42,628 nucleotides of DNA from an uncultured Cocleimonas sp. (lineage in GTDB: Bacteria; Pseudomonadota; Gammaproteobacteria; Thiotrichales; Thiotrichaceae): NCBI RefSeq assembly GCF_947495625.1, contig NZ_CANLZW010000041.1, forward strand, positions 1 to 42,628, read 5' to 3'. The stretch's first letter is position 1; the number at the start of each line of letters is the position of its first letter. Made by a program: the position numbers and the translations under genes. The notes beneath the pieces are model-generated. The model searched no databases. It was not told the origin of the DNA and was given only the letters and a program-made list of their open reading frames with translations. Below are positions 32,037-39,937 of the stretch, piece after piece.

Positions 32037-32756
32037 ATGAAACTTGATCAACCACTTAAAATATTTCCAACAGGTATGCATCCATGTTCATACTTGCCAG
32101 GTTTAATTGCTAGAAATGCAGTAGTCGACCCTGACTATGAAATGACGCCACATGTGTATGATTATCTAATACAGAATGGTTTCAGGCGCAGCGGCGAACA
32201 AGTCTATCGTCCTTATTGTCATACTTGTGAAGAATGTGTAACGACAAGAATTCCTGTCGCTGACTTTAGCAGAAGCAAAAGTCAGCGACGTAATTGGAAA
32301 CTAAACAGTGATTTAACTGTTGAAATTAACACCTCCGGTTTTCGTCAAGAATATTTACCGCTTTACCAACGTTATTTAGAGAGTCGTCACGAAAGTCAGG
32401 ACTACGAAGGTGTTGAAAAATTTCTGTTAGCAGATTGGTGTGATATTGATTTTTATGAATTCTATTCAGAGGATGAGTCAGGGAATAAAAACCTTATAGG
32501 TGTAGCCGTAACAGATGTTGTTAAATCAGGCTTATCTGCCGTGTATACGTTTTTTGATCCTGAAGAAGGGAATAAGCGGGGTTTAGGTGTTTACGCTGTT
32601 TTATGGCAAGTTGAATATGCACAGCAACAACAGCTAGAATTTGTTTATCCTGGTTTTTGGATAAAAGATTGCCGAAAAATGAATTATAAAACGCGATACC
32701 AGCCTATCGAAGGTTTAATAAAAGGAAAGTGGATCGCTTTGCAAAAAGATGCTTAA
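32037..32756 (+). CDS. bpt: Aspartate/glutamate leucyltransferase (Bpt)
   Basis: This 239-aa protein has the bacterial ATE/Bpt arrangement: N-terminal CSYLPGLIARNAVVDP (C17), the cluster YCHTCEEC (C61, C64, C67), and a C-terminal GNAT-like transferase part (VYTFFDPEEGNKRGLG, EFVYPGFWIKDCRKMNYK). Bpt moves leucine from Leu-tRNA to proteins with N-terminal Asp or Glu, marking them for ClpS/ClpAP degradation. The start at 32037 has no strong ribosome-binding site but gives the usual N-terminus. The stop overlaps the start of the next gene by 8 bp, so both are translated together. Its proximity to an FNR-type regulator may link protein turnover to oxygen; that is inference. Confidence 0.92.
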   Translation: MKLDQPLKIFPTGMHPCSYLPGLIARNAVVDPDYEMTPHVYDYLIQNGFRRSGEQVYRPYCHTCEECVTTRIPVADFSRSKSQRRNWKLNSDLTVEINTSGFRQEYLPLYQRYLESRHESQDYEGVEKFLLADWCDIDFYEFYSEDESGNKNLIGVAVTDVVKSGLSAVYTFFDPEEGNKRGLGVYAVLWQVEYAQQQQLEFVYPGFWIKDCRKMNYKTRYQPIEGLIKGKWIALQKDA

Positions 32757-33789
32757 GTGGCAAACTTTTAAAACAAAACTCGGACTTGGTATATTTATTC
32801 TCTCTTTAGGTGCATTCGCGCTTAGTCTTTATCAAGTCACTCAATACTGGAATTATCAGGAAGTCTTAGTTGATCTTTCTAAGCAATTAAAAAGCAATGT
32901 GAGCCAACAAGCGATTGAGTCTGAAATTAAACAAGCATTCTCACGTTCAGACTTTGATGATGTTCGCATGTACCTTAAAATTGCCAAGAATCATAACTAT
33001 CCACTAGATTTTTCAAGCTACGAACAACAATTAATAGAACAAGACACTCAAGTTAAACGCATCGTCAATAATACCTCTAATTTTATAGATGGATTTCTTA
33101 AAGGTCATGGCTCAAACATGGCCGGAATCGCAGGTGCTATTAGTGCTGATTTTACAGTGGTTGGTGATGTGCGAGATTTAAAGAAAGAAACCAATAAATA
33201 TCTAGATGGAAAAGATGTAAATGAGTTAATCGTTATCTTGTCCGGAACGGGTATTGGTTTAACAGCATTAACCATAGGTTCTATGGGGACTGCTGCACCC
33301 GCCAAAACAGGTGCTTCAATGATGAAGCTGGCTGTAAAAACTCAAAGAATCAGTAAAGGTTTTCAAAAACAGCTGCTAAAACTTGGCAGGAAAATATTCG
33401 ATTGGCCTGCTTTTACCAGATTAGTTAAACAAGATAGAAGCGTAAATAATATTCAACGCGCAGCAAAACGCGCATATCACCCTGATGCGATTCAATCACT
33501 CAAAAAAGTTGCGACCCAAGTGAATGGAATTCGTAAATCAAGTTCTGCAGCTGACACTTTGCATTTACTCAAATACGTTGAGAACACGGATGACCTGCGT
33601 CATTTAGAGAAAGTCACCGTAAAATACGGTAGCCAAACTAAAGGGATGATGAAACTCGTTGGTAAAGGCGCATTAAGAACAGTTAAAGTGTTGAAAAGAA
33701 CCACCGAACTACTGCTAAGCATACTTAGCAGTATTGTATCCGGAGCTTTTAGCTTACTTCTGTTATTGCTTAGGAGAACAGTGGTGTAA
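32749..33789 (+). CDS. Unknown membrane protein, translationally coupled to bpt
   Basis: This 346-aa protein has an N-terminal membrane helix (about residues 9-29), a central Gly/Ala-rich hydrophobic stretch (about 155-185, LIVILSGTGIGLTALTIGSMG) and a C-terminal hydrophobic end (LLLSILSSIVSGAFSLLLLLL). The middle carries FIDGFLKGHGSNMAGIAGAISADFTVVGDVRD, which resembles conserved hypothetical proteins of other gammaproteobacteria, but I cannot name the family. The ATG lies 8 bp inside the end of bpt, so translation is coupled. No catalytic motif is evident. Confidence 0.6.
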   Translation: MLKWQTFKTKLGLGIFILSLGAFALSLYQVTQYWNYQEVLVDLSKQLKSNVSQQAIESEIKQAFSRSDFDDVRMYLKIAKNHNYPLDFSSYEQQLIEQDTQVKRIVNNTSNFIDGFLKGHGSNMAGIAGAISADFTVVGDVRDLKKETNKYLDGKDVNELIVILSGTGIGLTALTIGSMGTAAPAKTGASMMKLAVKTQRISKGFQKQLLKLGRKIFDWPAFTRLVKQDRSVNNIQRAAKRAYHPDAIQSLKKVATQVNGIRKSSSAADTLHLLKYVENTDDLRHLEKVTVKYGSQTKGMMKLVGKGALRTVKVLKRTTELLLSILSSIVSGAFSLLLLLLRRTVV

Positions 33790-33818
33790 ATATTTCATAT
33801 ATAAATAGGGCCTATTTA

Positions 33819-33953
33819 TGCATAAATTCCTTTGGTCTTTTAAACAACAAAATGAGCCGAGATTTATCGAGACAAAAGCATTGCCGTATAATGTTTACCC
33901 AAAGGGAAGACGAAGTCGCATAAAAATCGCTTAAAAGTAGGGGGGTGACTTAG
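33819..33953 (-). repeat. Extended dispersed intergenic repeat, rearranged copy C
   Basis: GCATAAATTCCTTTGGTC and ACAACAAAATGA resemble blocks of copies A (2266-2394) and B (35077-35220). The internal part differs, and the unit again ends in TTAAAAGTAGG with the G-run and GTGACTTA next to a minus-strand stop codon. Confidence 0.5.
33922..33953 (-). terminator. C-run 3'-end element, copy 9
   Basis: The element lies 4 bp after the pta stop codon in the minus-strand transcript: AAGTCACCCCCCTACTTTTA then AGCGATTTTTATG. The five-T run follows a short pairing region. It is an exact match to the motif core. Confidence 0.65.
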
Positions 33954-33957
33954 TGAA

Positions 33958-34929
33958 TTATTCACACTGCAAACAAGTCACTGCAATCGTGTTGATTATG
34001 GCCTCTACATCAGCTCCACGTGATAGATCATTAACCGGTTTGGCTAATCCCTGGAGGATTGGACCAACCGCTGTAGCTCCGCCAAATCTCTCTGCTATTT
34101 TATAGCCAATATTGCCCGCTTCCAGTGATGGGAATACAAAGATGTTGGCGGGTGCCTGAAAATCAGAATCTGGCCATTTAGTCGCTAGCACGCGTTTTGA
34201 CATTGCCGCATCGAGTTGAATATCACCAATCACATTGAGGTCGGGGGCTTGCTTGCGTACTAAGTCGGTTGCTTCGCGAACCTTATCTACCGCGATGTGT
34301 TTAGCACTGCCGTTGGTTGAGAAAGACAGCATCGCAATTTTAGGATCTATACCTAGTAATTTATTAGCATTCTTTGCGCTCTGGATTGCAATGTCGGCAA
34401 GTATTTCTGCATCCGGATCTATATTAATGGCGCAATCAGCAAATATTACTGGGCTTTCTAACGGCGGTTCTAGCAGCATGATGAAAAAACTAGATAAACG
34501 CGTTGTTGGTGTTTCTGTGCCTAATACATGCAATGCCGCACGAATTACATTTCCGGTGGAATTGATTACTCCAGCGACACAGGCATCTGCATCGCCTGCT
34601 TGCACCATTAAGTCTGCAAAATAGAGTGGTTGCTTACTCATCTTGACTGCTTGTTCTTCAGTCATGCCCTTTTTTTCTCGTAACTTAAATAGAATCGTCG
34701 AATATTTATCGTCACTGGTTTCAGGGTTGACGATGTTGATATTTCCTAAACTTAAGTTTAGTTTTTCCAGTTGTGCCTTAACTATTGTTGAATCACCCAG
34801 TAGCGTAATTTTGGCAATTCCTTGTTGATCTGCGGCGACAGCAGCATGAAGAATTCTATCATCGCTACTTTCAGGAAGTATGATGCGTTTAGGTGATTGT
34901 TTTGCTAGTGCGATGAAATCAGGATTCAT
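33958..34929 (-). CDS. pta: Phosphate acetyltransferase
   Basis: This 323-aa, catalytic-domain-only phosphotransacetylase converts acetyl phosphate and CoA to acetyl-CoA. The family signature is complete: PKRIILPESSDDRILHAA at the start, GDADACVAGVINSTGNVIRAAL, SSFFIMLLEP, MLSFSTNGSAKH and the C-terminal GPILQGLAKPVNDLSRGA. Short Pta enzymes of this kind are typical partners of sulfoacetaldehyde acetyltransferase (Xsc), which makes acetyl phosphate. No xsc is in the window, but the neighbouring ligase and aldehyde dehydrogenase would supply sulfoacetaldehyde. It is 354 bp downstream of the ligase gene with a C-run element between, so it may have its own promoter. Confidence 0.93.
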   Translation of the reverse strand: MNPDFIALAKQSPKRIILPESSDDRILHAAVAADQQGIAKITLLGDSTIVKAQLEKLNLSLGNINIVNPETSDDKYSTILFKLREKKGMTEEQAVKMSKQPLYFADLMVQAGDADACVAGVINSTGNVIRAALHVLGTETPTTRLSSFFIMLLEPPLESPVIFADCAINIDPDAEILADIAIQSAKNANKLLGIDPKIAMLSFSTNGSAKHIAVDKVREATDLVRKQAPDLNVIGDIQLDAAMSKRVLATKWPDSDFQAPANIFVFPSLEAGNIGYKIAERFGGATAVGPILQGLAKPVNDLSRGADVEAIINTIAVTCLQCE

Positions 34930-35076
34930 TGTGTATCTTCTTTGTTAGGCTGGTTAGCTGATTATTTGTAGAAACAAGGCTAGTTAAAGATCAAGGCAGG
35001 TCAAAGGATAATGCTAAGGCATTGCTCAGTTATTAACTTGATCATATTAGGTCAGGTAGTTTAATAAAAAAAACAG
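34930..35076. other. Intergenic region upstream of pta
   Basis: The AT-rich stretch from the pta start to the extended repeat holds no coding sequence I can support. It presumably contains the pta promoter, but I see no clear boxes. Confidence 0.4.
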
Positions 35077-35220
35077 CCTTCGCGAAGTATAAATTCTATT
35101 TAAGTCTGCTAAACGACCAAAACGAGCGAGCCTCAGCGGTAGAAATATCGTTCCGCAAAGCATAAGGTCCTTTGGTTATTTTAGACAGCGAAATAAAAAG
35201 TCACTTAAAAGTAGGGGGGC
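35077..35220 (-). repeat. Extended dispersed intergenic repeat, copy B
   Basis: About 145 bp that align with 2266-2394 through blocks at both ends, with a longer, different middle (GAGCGAGCCTCAGCGGTAG). It begins with CTTCGCGAAG, a perfect palindrome, and ends in the C-run motif, where GTGACTTA is replaced by CATTTTTATT. AAATAAAAA and TTTTTATTT flank the motif as an alternative stem. Confidence 0.75.
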
Positions 35221-35230
35221 ATTTTTATTT
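35191..35230 (-). terminator. C-run 3'-end element, copy 10
   Basis: On the minus strand TGCCCCCCTACTTTTAAG is followed by TGACTTTTTATTTC, about 60 bp after the stop of the acyl-CoA ligase gene. AAATAAAAA on the 5' side of the C-run pairs with TTTTTATTT on the 3' side, replacing the AAGTCAC stem of copy 2. Confidence 0.6.
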
Positions 35231-35283
35231 ATTTTTATTGGCTTGAGTATGTATTGACTTAGGTATTGATCAATTACTATGCG

Positions 35284-36816
35284 CTAAGCGCTCAATTTTA
35301 ATCGTTGTATCTTGCCTGAAGGCCCTTTGGGTAATTCATCCATAATGGTGATTTGTTTGGGAGATTTGTACTTTCCGAGTTTGTCTATGCACAGTTCTAA
35401 TAACTCATTCTGGCTGACTGTCATTCCCGGACATAAGGCGACTGACGCCATGACCTCCTGACCGTAATGTTCATCATCAATACCAAAAGCGGCAGCTTCA
35501 AGCACTGCTGGATGACCGTATAAAATATCATCAATTTCTCGTGGCGCTATATTTTCACCGCCTTTGATAATGAGTTCTTTAAGTCGGCCAGTTATAAAGA
35601 AAAAACCATCGTCATCTTCGTAGGCAAGATCTCCTGTATGCAGCCAGCCGTCTTCGGTGATTGTTTCTTTGGTGACTTCAGGGTTTTTGTAATAACCTTG
35701 CATGACGTTATCACCCCGAATCATCAGCTCTCCAATGGTTCCACTCGGGGCATCGTAGCCATCTTCGAGAATTATTTTGGCCTCATTACCAAAAGCCGTA
35801 CCAGGTGAACCGTATTTTATTGTTTTGGGCGGAAGTGGATTAGATAAAATTTGTGCAGCGGTTTCGGTTAATCCCATGGTTTCAATAATATGAATACCAA
35901 AGCGTTGTTCAAACTGTTGATGTTTGGAGGGAGATAATGCGGCGGATGCGGAGCGTCCAAAACGAACCTGTAGTTTTATATCCAGCATCATTTTATCGCT
36001 AATTCCTTCGCCATCATGATCAATCAAATAGGAAATAATAGTCGGGACGATACTAAACCAGGTACAACGATGGTGATGAATATCCTGCCAAAAACGACGC
36101 GTACTAAACTTCTCTGATATCACTAGTTTACTGTCGCTTACTAAGGCGCCCATCACGGAAACCATCTGCGCATTGATATGGTATAGCGGCAGAACGCAAA
36201 GGGTGATATCTTCATTTGTCAGCTGATGTGCGACTGCTGTATTACGTCCACCTGCTATGACGTTTTTATGTGAGAGCAGAACTCCTTTGGGCTTGCCTGT
36301 GGTCCCAGATGTGTACATCAAAATGGCAATACTATCTGGGCAAATTTTGTTCTCAGGTTTATTTGGGTTTATTTCAGGAAAATTTATTGATGGTCCGGTC
36401 ATTTCGTCGGTATCAATGATTTTAGTCGAGGCAGGAATTTTTGCAAAAACATCACTAAATTTGGTAGTGAACTTCTCATTTGTGAATATCATTTTAGCAT
36501 CTGAATGATCAGTCACATAACTAAGTGCTTCTGATCCACTCAGCGCATTTAACGCTAATATTACTCGACCGCTGTACATCACACCTAAAAGAAGAATTGT
36601 TGTCCAGTAACCGTTATCGAGCAGGAAAGCGACTGTTTCACCAACGTCTATCTGTTCTTCATCCAACAATGCATCAATTTCTTTTGCATGATTCTGTAAT
36701 TGTGCCCAGGTCAGATATTCATCTACTCCTTCGGTGGCAATAAGAAAAGGTCTGTCGGGATGCTTTGCTGCACCCTGGTCAATGATCTTTCTGACAGTTT
36801 GTAATCTGGTAGGCAT
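35284..36816 (-). CDS. AMP-forming acyl-CoA ligase, probable sulfoacetate-CoA ligase
   Basis: This 510-aa member of the ANL superfamily activates a carboxylic acid with ATP and CoA. The P-loop MYTSGTTGKPKG is at about 168-179, the middle motif LMIRGDNVMQGYYKNPE and WLHTGDLAYED are intact, and the C-terminal catalytic lysine is in PKGPSGKIQRLKL (about K503). It lies 26 bp after the acylating aldehyde dehydrogenase gene and after a TTT-type transporter. In the known sulfoacetate pathway, SauT makes sulfoacetyl-CoA and SauS reduces it to sulfoacetaldehyde. That pairing, with pta downstream, favours a SauT role. Another short acid is not excluded. Confidence 0.75.
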   Translation of the reverse strand: MPTRLQTVRKIIDQGAAKHPDRPFLIATEGVDEYLTWAQLQNHAKEIDALLDEEQIDVGETVAFLLDNGYWTTILLLGVMYSGRVILALNALSGSEALSYVTDHSDAKMIFTNEKFTTKFSDVFAKIPASTKIIDTDEMTGPSINFPEINPNKPENKICPDSIAILMYTSGTTGKPKGVLLSHKNVIAGGRNTAVAHQLTNEDITLCVLPLYHINAQMVSVMGALVSDSKLVISEKFSTRRFWQDIHHHRCTWFSIVPTIISYLIDHDGEGISDKMMLDIKLQVRFGRSASAALSPSKHQQFEQRFGIHIIETMGLTETAAQILSNPLPPKTIKYGSPGTAFGNEAKIILEDGYDAPSGTIGELMIRGDNVMQGYYKNPEVTKETITEDGWLHTGDLAYEDDDGFFFITGRLKELIIKGGENIAPREIDDILYGHPAVLEAAAFGIDDEHYGQEVMASVALCPGMTVSQNELLELCIDKLGKYKSPKQITIMDELPKGPSGKIQRLKLSA

Positions 36817-36842
36817 ATTGTTAGACCTCTATTTCTTATCGA

Positions 36843-38261
36843 TTAAAATTCAGCAACAGCGGATATGTGATGCGCTTGCCAATAATCACCAAATAAGCTC
36901 TCTAAAGTCGGTTGATTGACAGGAATGGTGCGAACAATACGGGTGGTATTTAAGTAGTATTTGTAATTCATATTGTCGGACATATTGTTATTGCCCCAAG
37001 TGCCACAACCCATTGAGAGAGAGAATGGCATACCATTATCGAAGCTGCCGCCAGTAGCAAAACAGTGAGCTTGATTAACGATGATTCGACAGGCTGGCAT
37101 GGTTAAACCAAGATCTAGAATTCGATCATCATTGCTTGAATGAATGCTGATAGAGTGTCCTTTGCCTTGGTAGTCTAAAATTTGATTGGTGATATTTTTG
37201 GCATCTTCATAATCACTGGCACGATATACCGTCAATACCGGCGATAGCTTTTCTCCCGAGAGAGGATTGCCTTCTCCGATACCTGTTGCCGCTACGCACA
37301 GTACTTTAGCGTTGTCCTGATTAGGTGCGTCTAATTCGCAAATCTGTGCAATTTCATTGGCTTTTTTCGCGATAATCGCTTGATTAAGATAACCATTTTG
37401 CCACAGTTTTTCACAGACTTGATCGCGCTCATTATCGTTAAGCATAATCGCGTGTTGTTTTGCCAAGGCTTCTATCATTTGATCGTATACAGCATCAACG
37501 ATAACAAGTTGGTTTTCTGATGAGCAACTGGTTGCATTATCGAAGGATTTTGATGCGACGATTTTTTGTGCGGCTGAATCCAGATCGGCAGTTTCATCTA
37601 CAATCGATACCACATTGCCTGCACCGACGCCAAATGCCGGAGTACCACTGGCATAGGCATCGCGCATATTATTTTGCGAACCGGTAGCCACCACTAAATC
37701 CACCTCCTTCATTAATTGCTGCGTATCTGCTTTATTAATGGGGAAAGGTAAATGCTGGACTAAATCTTTCGGTGCGCCGATACGTTCTAATTCAGCATGC
37801 ATGAATTCAACCAATTTGGCACAACTGCTAGCACCTTTGGGAGAGGGGGCGAGTATTATTGCGTTTCTGCATTTTAGTGCGTTGATGGTTTTATTAACCG
37901 GTGTTGCTGCAGGATTAGTCGAAGGTACAACCGCACCAACCACACCGACAGGGCGAGCTATTTTGATGATGCCTTTCTCAATGTTTTCAGAGACGACACC
38001 GACTGTTTTTACACCCTTTAAATCACGTAAAAGGCCGAGTGTTTTACGGTGATTTTTTATAATTTTGTCTTCTACATTGCCCAAGCCTGTATCAGCGACG
38101 GACATGGTTGCCAGCGCTTGATTATTCTCAGATTTTATAATGCTCCAGCCTAAGGCTGTAACAACCTCATCGACTTGTTCCTGAGTATATTGTTCGTAAA
38201 TGAGTTGCGCTTTGCGAGCTCTATTTACTAATTCGCTGACTGTATTTGTTGAACTGGACAT
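36843..38261 (-). CDS. Acylating aldehyde dehydrogenase, probable sulfoacetaldehyde dehydrogenase (SauS-like)
   Basis: This 472-aa protein has the acylating aldehyde dehydrogenase fold of the EutE/AdhE group. The N-terminal half binds NAD(P) (IARPVGVVGAVVPSTNPAATPVNKT). The catalytic cysteine is C246 in SFDNATSCSSENQL, and the C-terminal part has GCGTWGNNNMSDN. The cysteine context differs from EutE and AdhE and fits enzymes annotated as sulfoacetaldehyde dehydrogenase. Operating with the ligase downstream it would reduce sulfoacetyl-CoA to sulfoacetaldehyde. The gene follows tctC after a hairpin that may lower its expression relative to the binding protein. Confidence 0.75.
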   Translation of the reverse strand: MSSSTNTVSELVNRARKAQLIYEQYTQEQVDEVVTALGWSIIKSENNQALATMSVADTGLGNVEDKIIKNHRKTLGLLRDLKGVKTVGVVSENIEKGIIKIARPVGVVGAVVPSTNPAATPVNKTINALKCRNAIILAPSPKGASSCAKLVEFMHAELERIGAPKDLVQHLPFPINKADTQQLMKEVDLVVATGSQNNMRDAYASGTPAFGVGAGNVVSIVDETADLDSAAQKIVASKSFDNATSCSSENQLVIVDAVYDQMIEALAKQHAIMLNDNERDQVCEKLWQNGYLNQAIIAKKANEIAQICELDAPNQDNAKVLCVAATGIGEGNPLSGEKLSPVLTVYRASDYEDAKNITNQILDYQGKGHSISIHSSNDDRILDLGLTMPACRIIVNQAHCFATGGSFDNGMPFSLSMGCGTWGNNNMSDNMNYKYYLNTTRIVRTIPVNQPTLESLFGDYWQAHHISAVAEF

Positions 38262-38298
38262 GGTCTACCTGGATTGTATTAATTAAATATTTTTTAAA

Positions 38299-38329
38299 AA
38301 CCAGCAATCCCGTTTAGAGATTGCCGGTT
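38299..38329 (-). terminator. Hairpin between tctC and the aldehyde dehydrogenase gene
   Basis: AACCAGCAATC and GATTGCCGGTT form an 11-bp stem with one G-T pair and a 9-nt loop. On the minus strand it is followed by TTTAAAAAATATTT. It is probably a partial terminator or processing hairpin that keeps binding-protein mRNA more abundant than the enzyme mRNA. Confidence 0.6.
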
Positions 38330-38366
38330 TAGAGTTTCTATTTTGATACTTTCTGAATCAGTAAGA

Positions 38367-39407
38367 TTATTTTTTCAAATCATTTAGTAACACTGGAAGC
38401 GACTTGGCACGCGCTGCCCACATGGCTTTTACTTCGTCGCGATTCATTGTTTTTACAGGTGAGTTGGTTTGCTTCATTTTGCCCTGTGTTTTCTTATCGT
38501 TGAACATAGTGGGTACTGTTTTAGCAAGATAACTAATCACCTCTGGTGGTGTCCCTTTTGGAACCATCAAGCCACGGAAGTTAACACTGGAATCATCGAC
38601 ATCAAAGCCAGATTCCTTCAATGTTGGTACATCTGGCAAAAACGTATGTCGTTCATTGTCAGCTACCGCCAGTACTTTAATATCACCTTTGGCACGGGCA
38701 GCATCCGATAAATTATTAAACCCTGCTTTTACCTGACCTCCTTTGACCAGTTTTAAGGCATCTACGCCACCTTTTCCCGGAACATATTTGATATCAATAC
38801 CAGCGGCTTTAGCGAGTTGAAGATGTGCTATATGGTGACCTACAAATTTACCAGCGCCACTCACTGTAATTTTCCCCGGATTTGCTTTGGCAAAATCAAC
38901 CAGATCCTTAACGGTATTGAACTCGCTATCTTTACCCACAATAAGAACAGCAGGATCAGCTCCCCAATTGCCCACAGGTTCCAGGTTATCAACATTGTAT
39001 TTGGTGTCGAACATAATCGATTGGGCAATGAAATGGGGTACATTATAAGCTGCCAACATATAACCATCTTTAGGTGCTTTACTGGCAAACCAATTCCAGC
39101 CTTTGCGTCCTCCAGCACCTGGTTTGTTGGTGACATAGATCGGTTGTCCGATGGATACTGGCTTTCCTTCTTTGTCCTCTAAGGCTGACGATAAAGTGGC
39201 AATTCGTGCCTGAAAGTCTGTTGCGCCACCCGGTCCATAAGCAACCATCACACCAATGGGACGTTCAGGGTAACCCTCGGCATTCGCATTAGTGACAGCG
39301 GCCAAAGTTAATAGGCTGGTCCCTAGCATAAGGCTCAGCTTTGAAAGTTTACTCGTTAGTTGATACATTCTTTTTCGTTGGCACGTTTTTCTTAGTTGAT
39401 ACATCAT
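38367..39407 (-). CDS. TctC-type periplasmic solute-binding protein of a TTT transporter
   Basis: This 346-aa protein has a signal peptide (MLGTSLLTLAAVTNANAE) and the tripartite tricarboxylate transporter receptor fold: YPERPIGVMVAYGPGGATDFQAR near the start, VTNKPGAGGRKGW, and GLMVPKGTPPEVISYL. It binds a carboxylate or sulfonate ligand in the periplasm and hands it to the TctAB membrane parts encoded upstream. A GGAGG site precedes two adjacent ATG codons (39407 and 39404); either could be the start. The first 13 codons contain a partial duplication (MYQL occurs twice, 12 codons apart), so the signal peptide may really start at the second copy. Genomic context suggests sulfoacetate as ligand. 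Confidence 0.85.
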   Translation of the reverse strand: MMYQLRKTCQRKRMYQLTSKLSKLSLMLGTSLLTLAAVTNANAEGYPERPIGVMVAYGPGGATDFQARIATLSSALEDKEGKPVSIGQPIYVTNKPGAGGRKGWNWFASKAPKDGYMLAAYNVPHFIAQSIMFDTKYNVDNLEPVGNWGADPAVLIVGKDSEFNTVKDLVDFAKANPGKITVSGAGKFVGHHIAHLQLAKAAGIDIKYVPGKGGVDALKLVKGGQVKAGFNNLSDAARAKGDIKVLAVADNERHTFLPDVPTLKESGFDVDDSSVNFRGLMVPKGTPPEVISYLAKTVPTMFNDKKTQGKMKQTNSPVKTMNRDEVKAMWAARAKSLPVLLNDLKK

Positions 39408-39475
39408 ATTTCCTCCATAGGATATTTGCGCATGTGTAAAGTGACGTCATGTCTATTATTTTAATCAGGGGTTAG

Positions 39476-39937
39476 TTATATCAACCATCCTGTGGGTGTA
39501 CGTACATGCAAGAGATTCCAGAACAGTAAAAACAGTACTATCATGAAAATTGTTGAAACGACTAGTTTGAAAATTCCACGCTTACGGTTTGTCATATCGC
39601 ATCTGCCGTAAATGACACAGATCGAAAAATAAGCGAAAAATGAGGTGACATAAAAGCCTACTATCTCTAATAAAAATAGATAGACAGCTCCTACAGCTAA
39701 TCCGGGTAAAAGGGTTTTCCATTTTATGAGTTTTGGAAAGTTAGATCCTATATTTGTCGTATTCTTAATGACCTTAACAATCAATACAGTCGCTAAAATA
39801 GTAATGATAATCGCCGCTATTCTGGGGAACAGATAGACTTCAGCATCGGTTTTATAAAAAGAGGTGACTAGTGCAAGAAGTGCTATACCAACAGTAACTA
39901 TTGCGGCTATATGTTCTTTTGATTTAAACCAGATCAT
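39476..39937 (-). CDS. TctB-type small membrane subunit of a TTT transporter
   Basis: This 153-aa protein has four membrane helices and the length and pattern of TctB (KSKEHIAAIVTVGIALLALV at the start, LPGLAVGAVYLFLLEIVGFYVTS in the middle). Its start codon overlaps the tctA stop (TAATG), showing translational coupling. It forms the membrane complex with TctA. Confidence 0.85.
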   Translation of the reverse strand: MIWFKSKEHIAAIVTVGIALLALVTSFYKTDAEVYLFPRIAAIIITILATVLIVKVIKNTTNIGSNFPKLIKWKTLLPGLAVGAVYLFLLEIVGFYVTSFFAYFSICVIYGRCDMTNRKRGIFKLVVSTIFMIVLFLLFWNLLHVRTPTGWLI

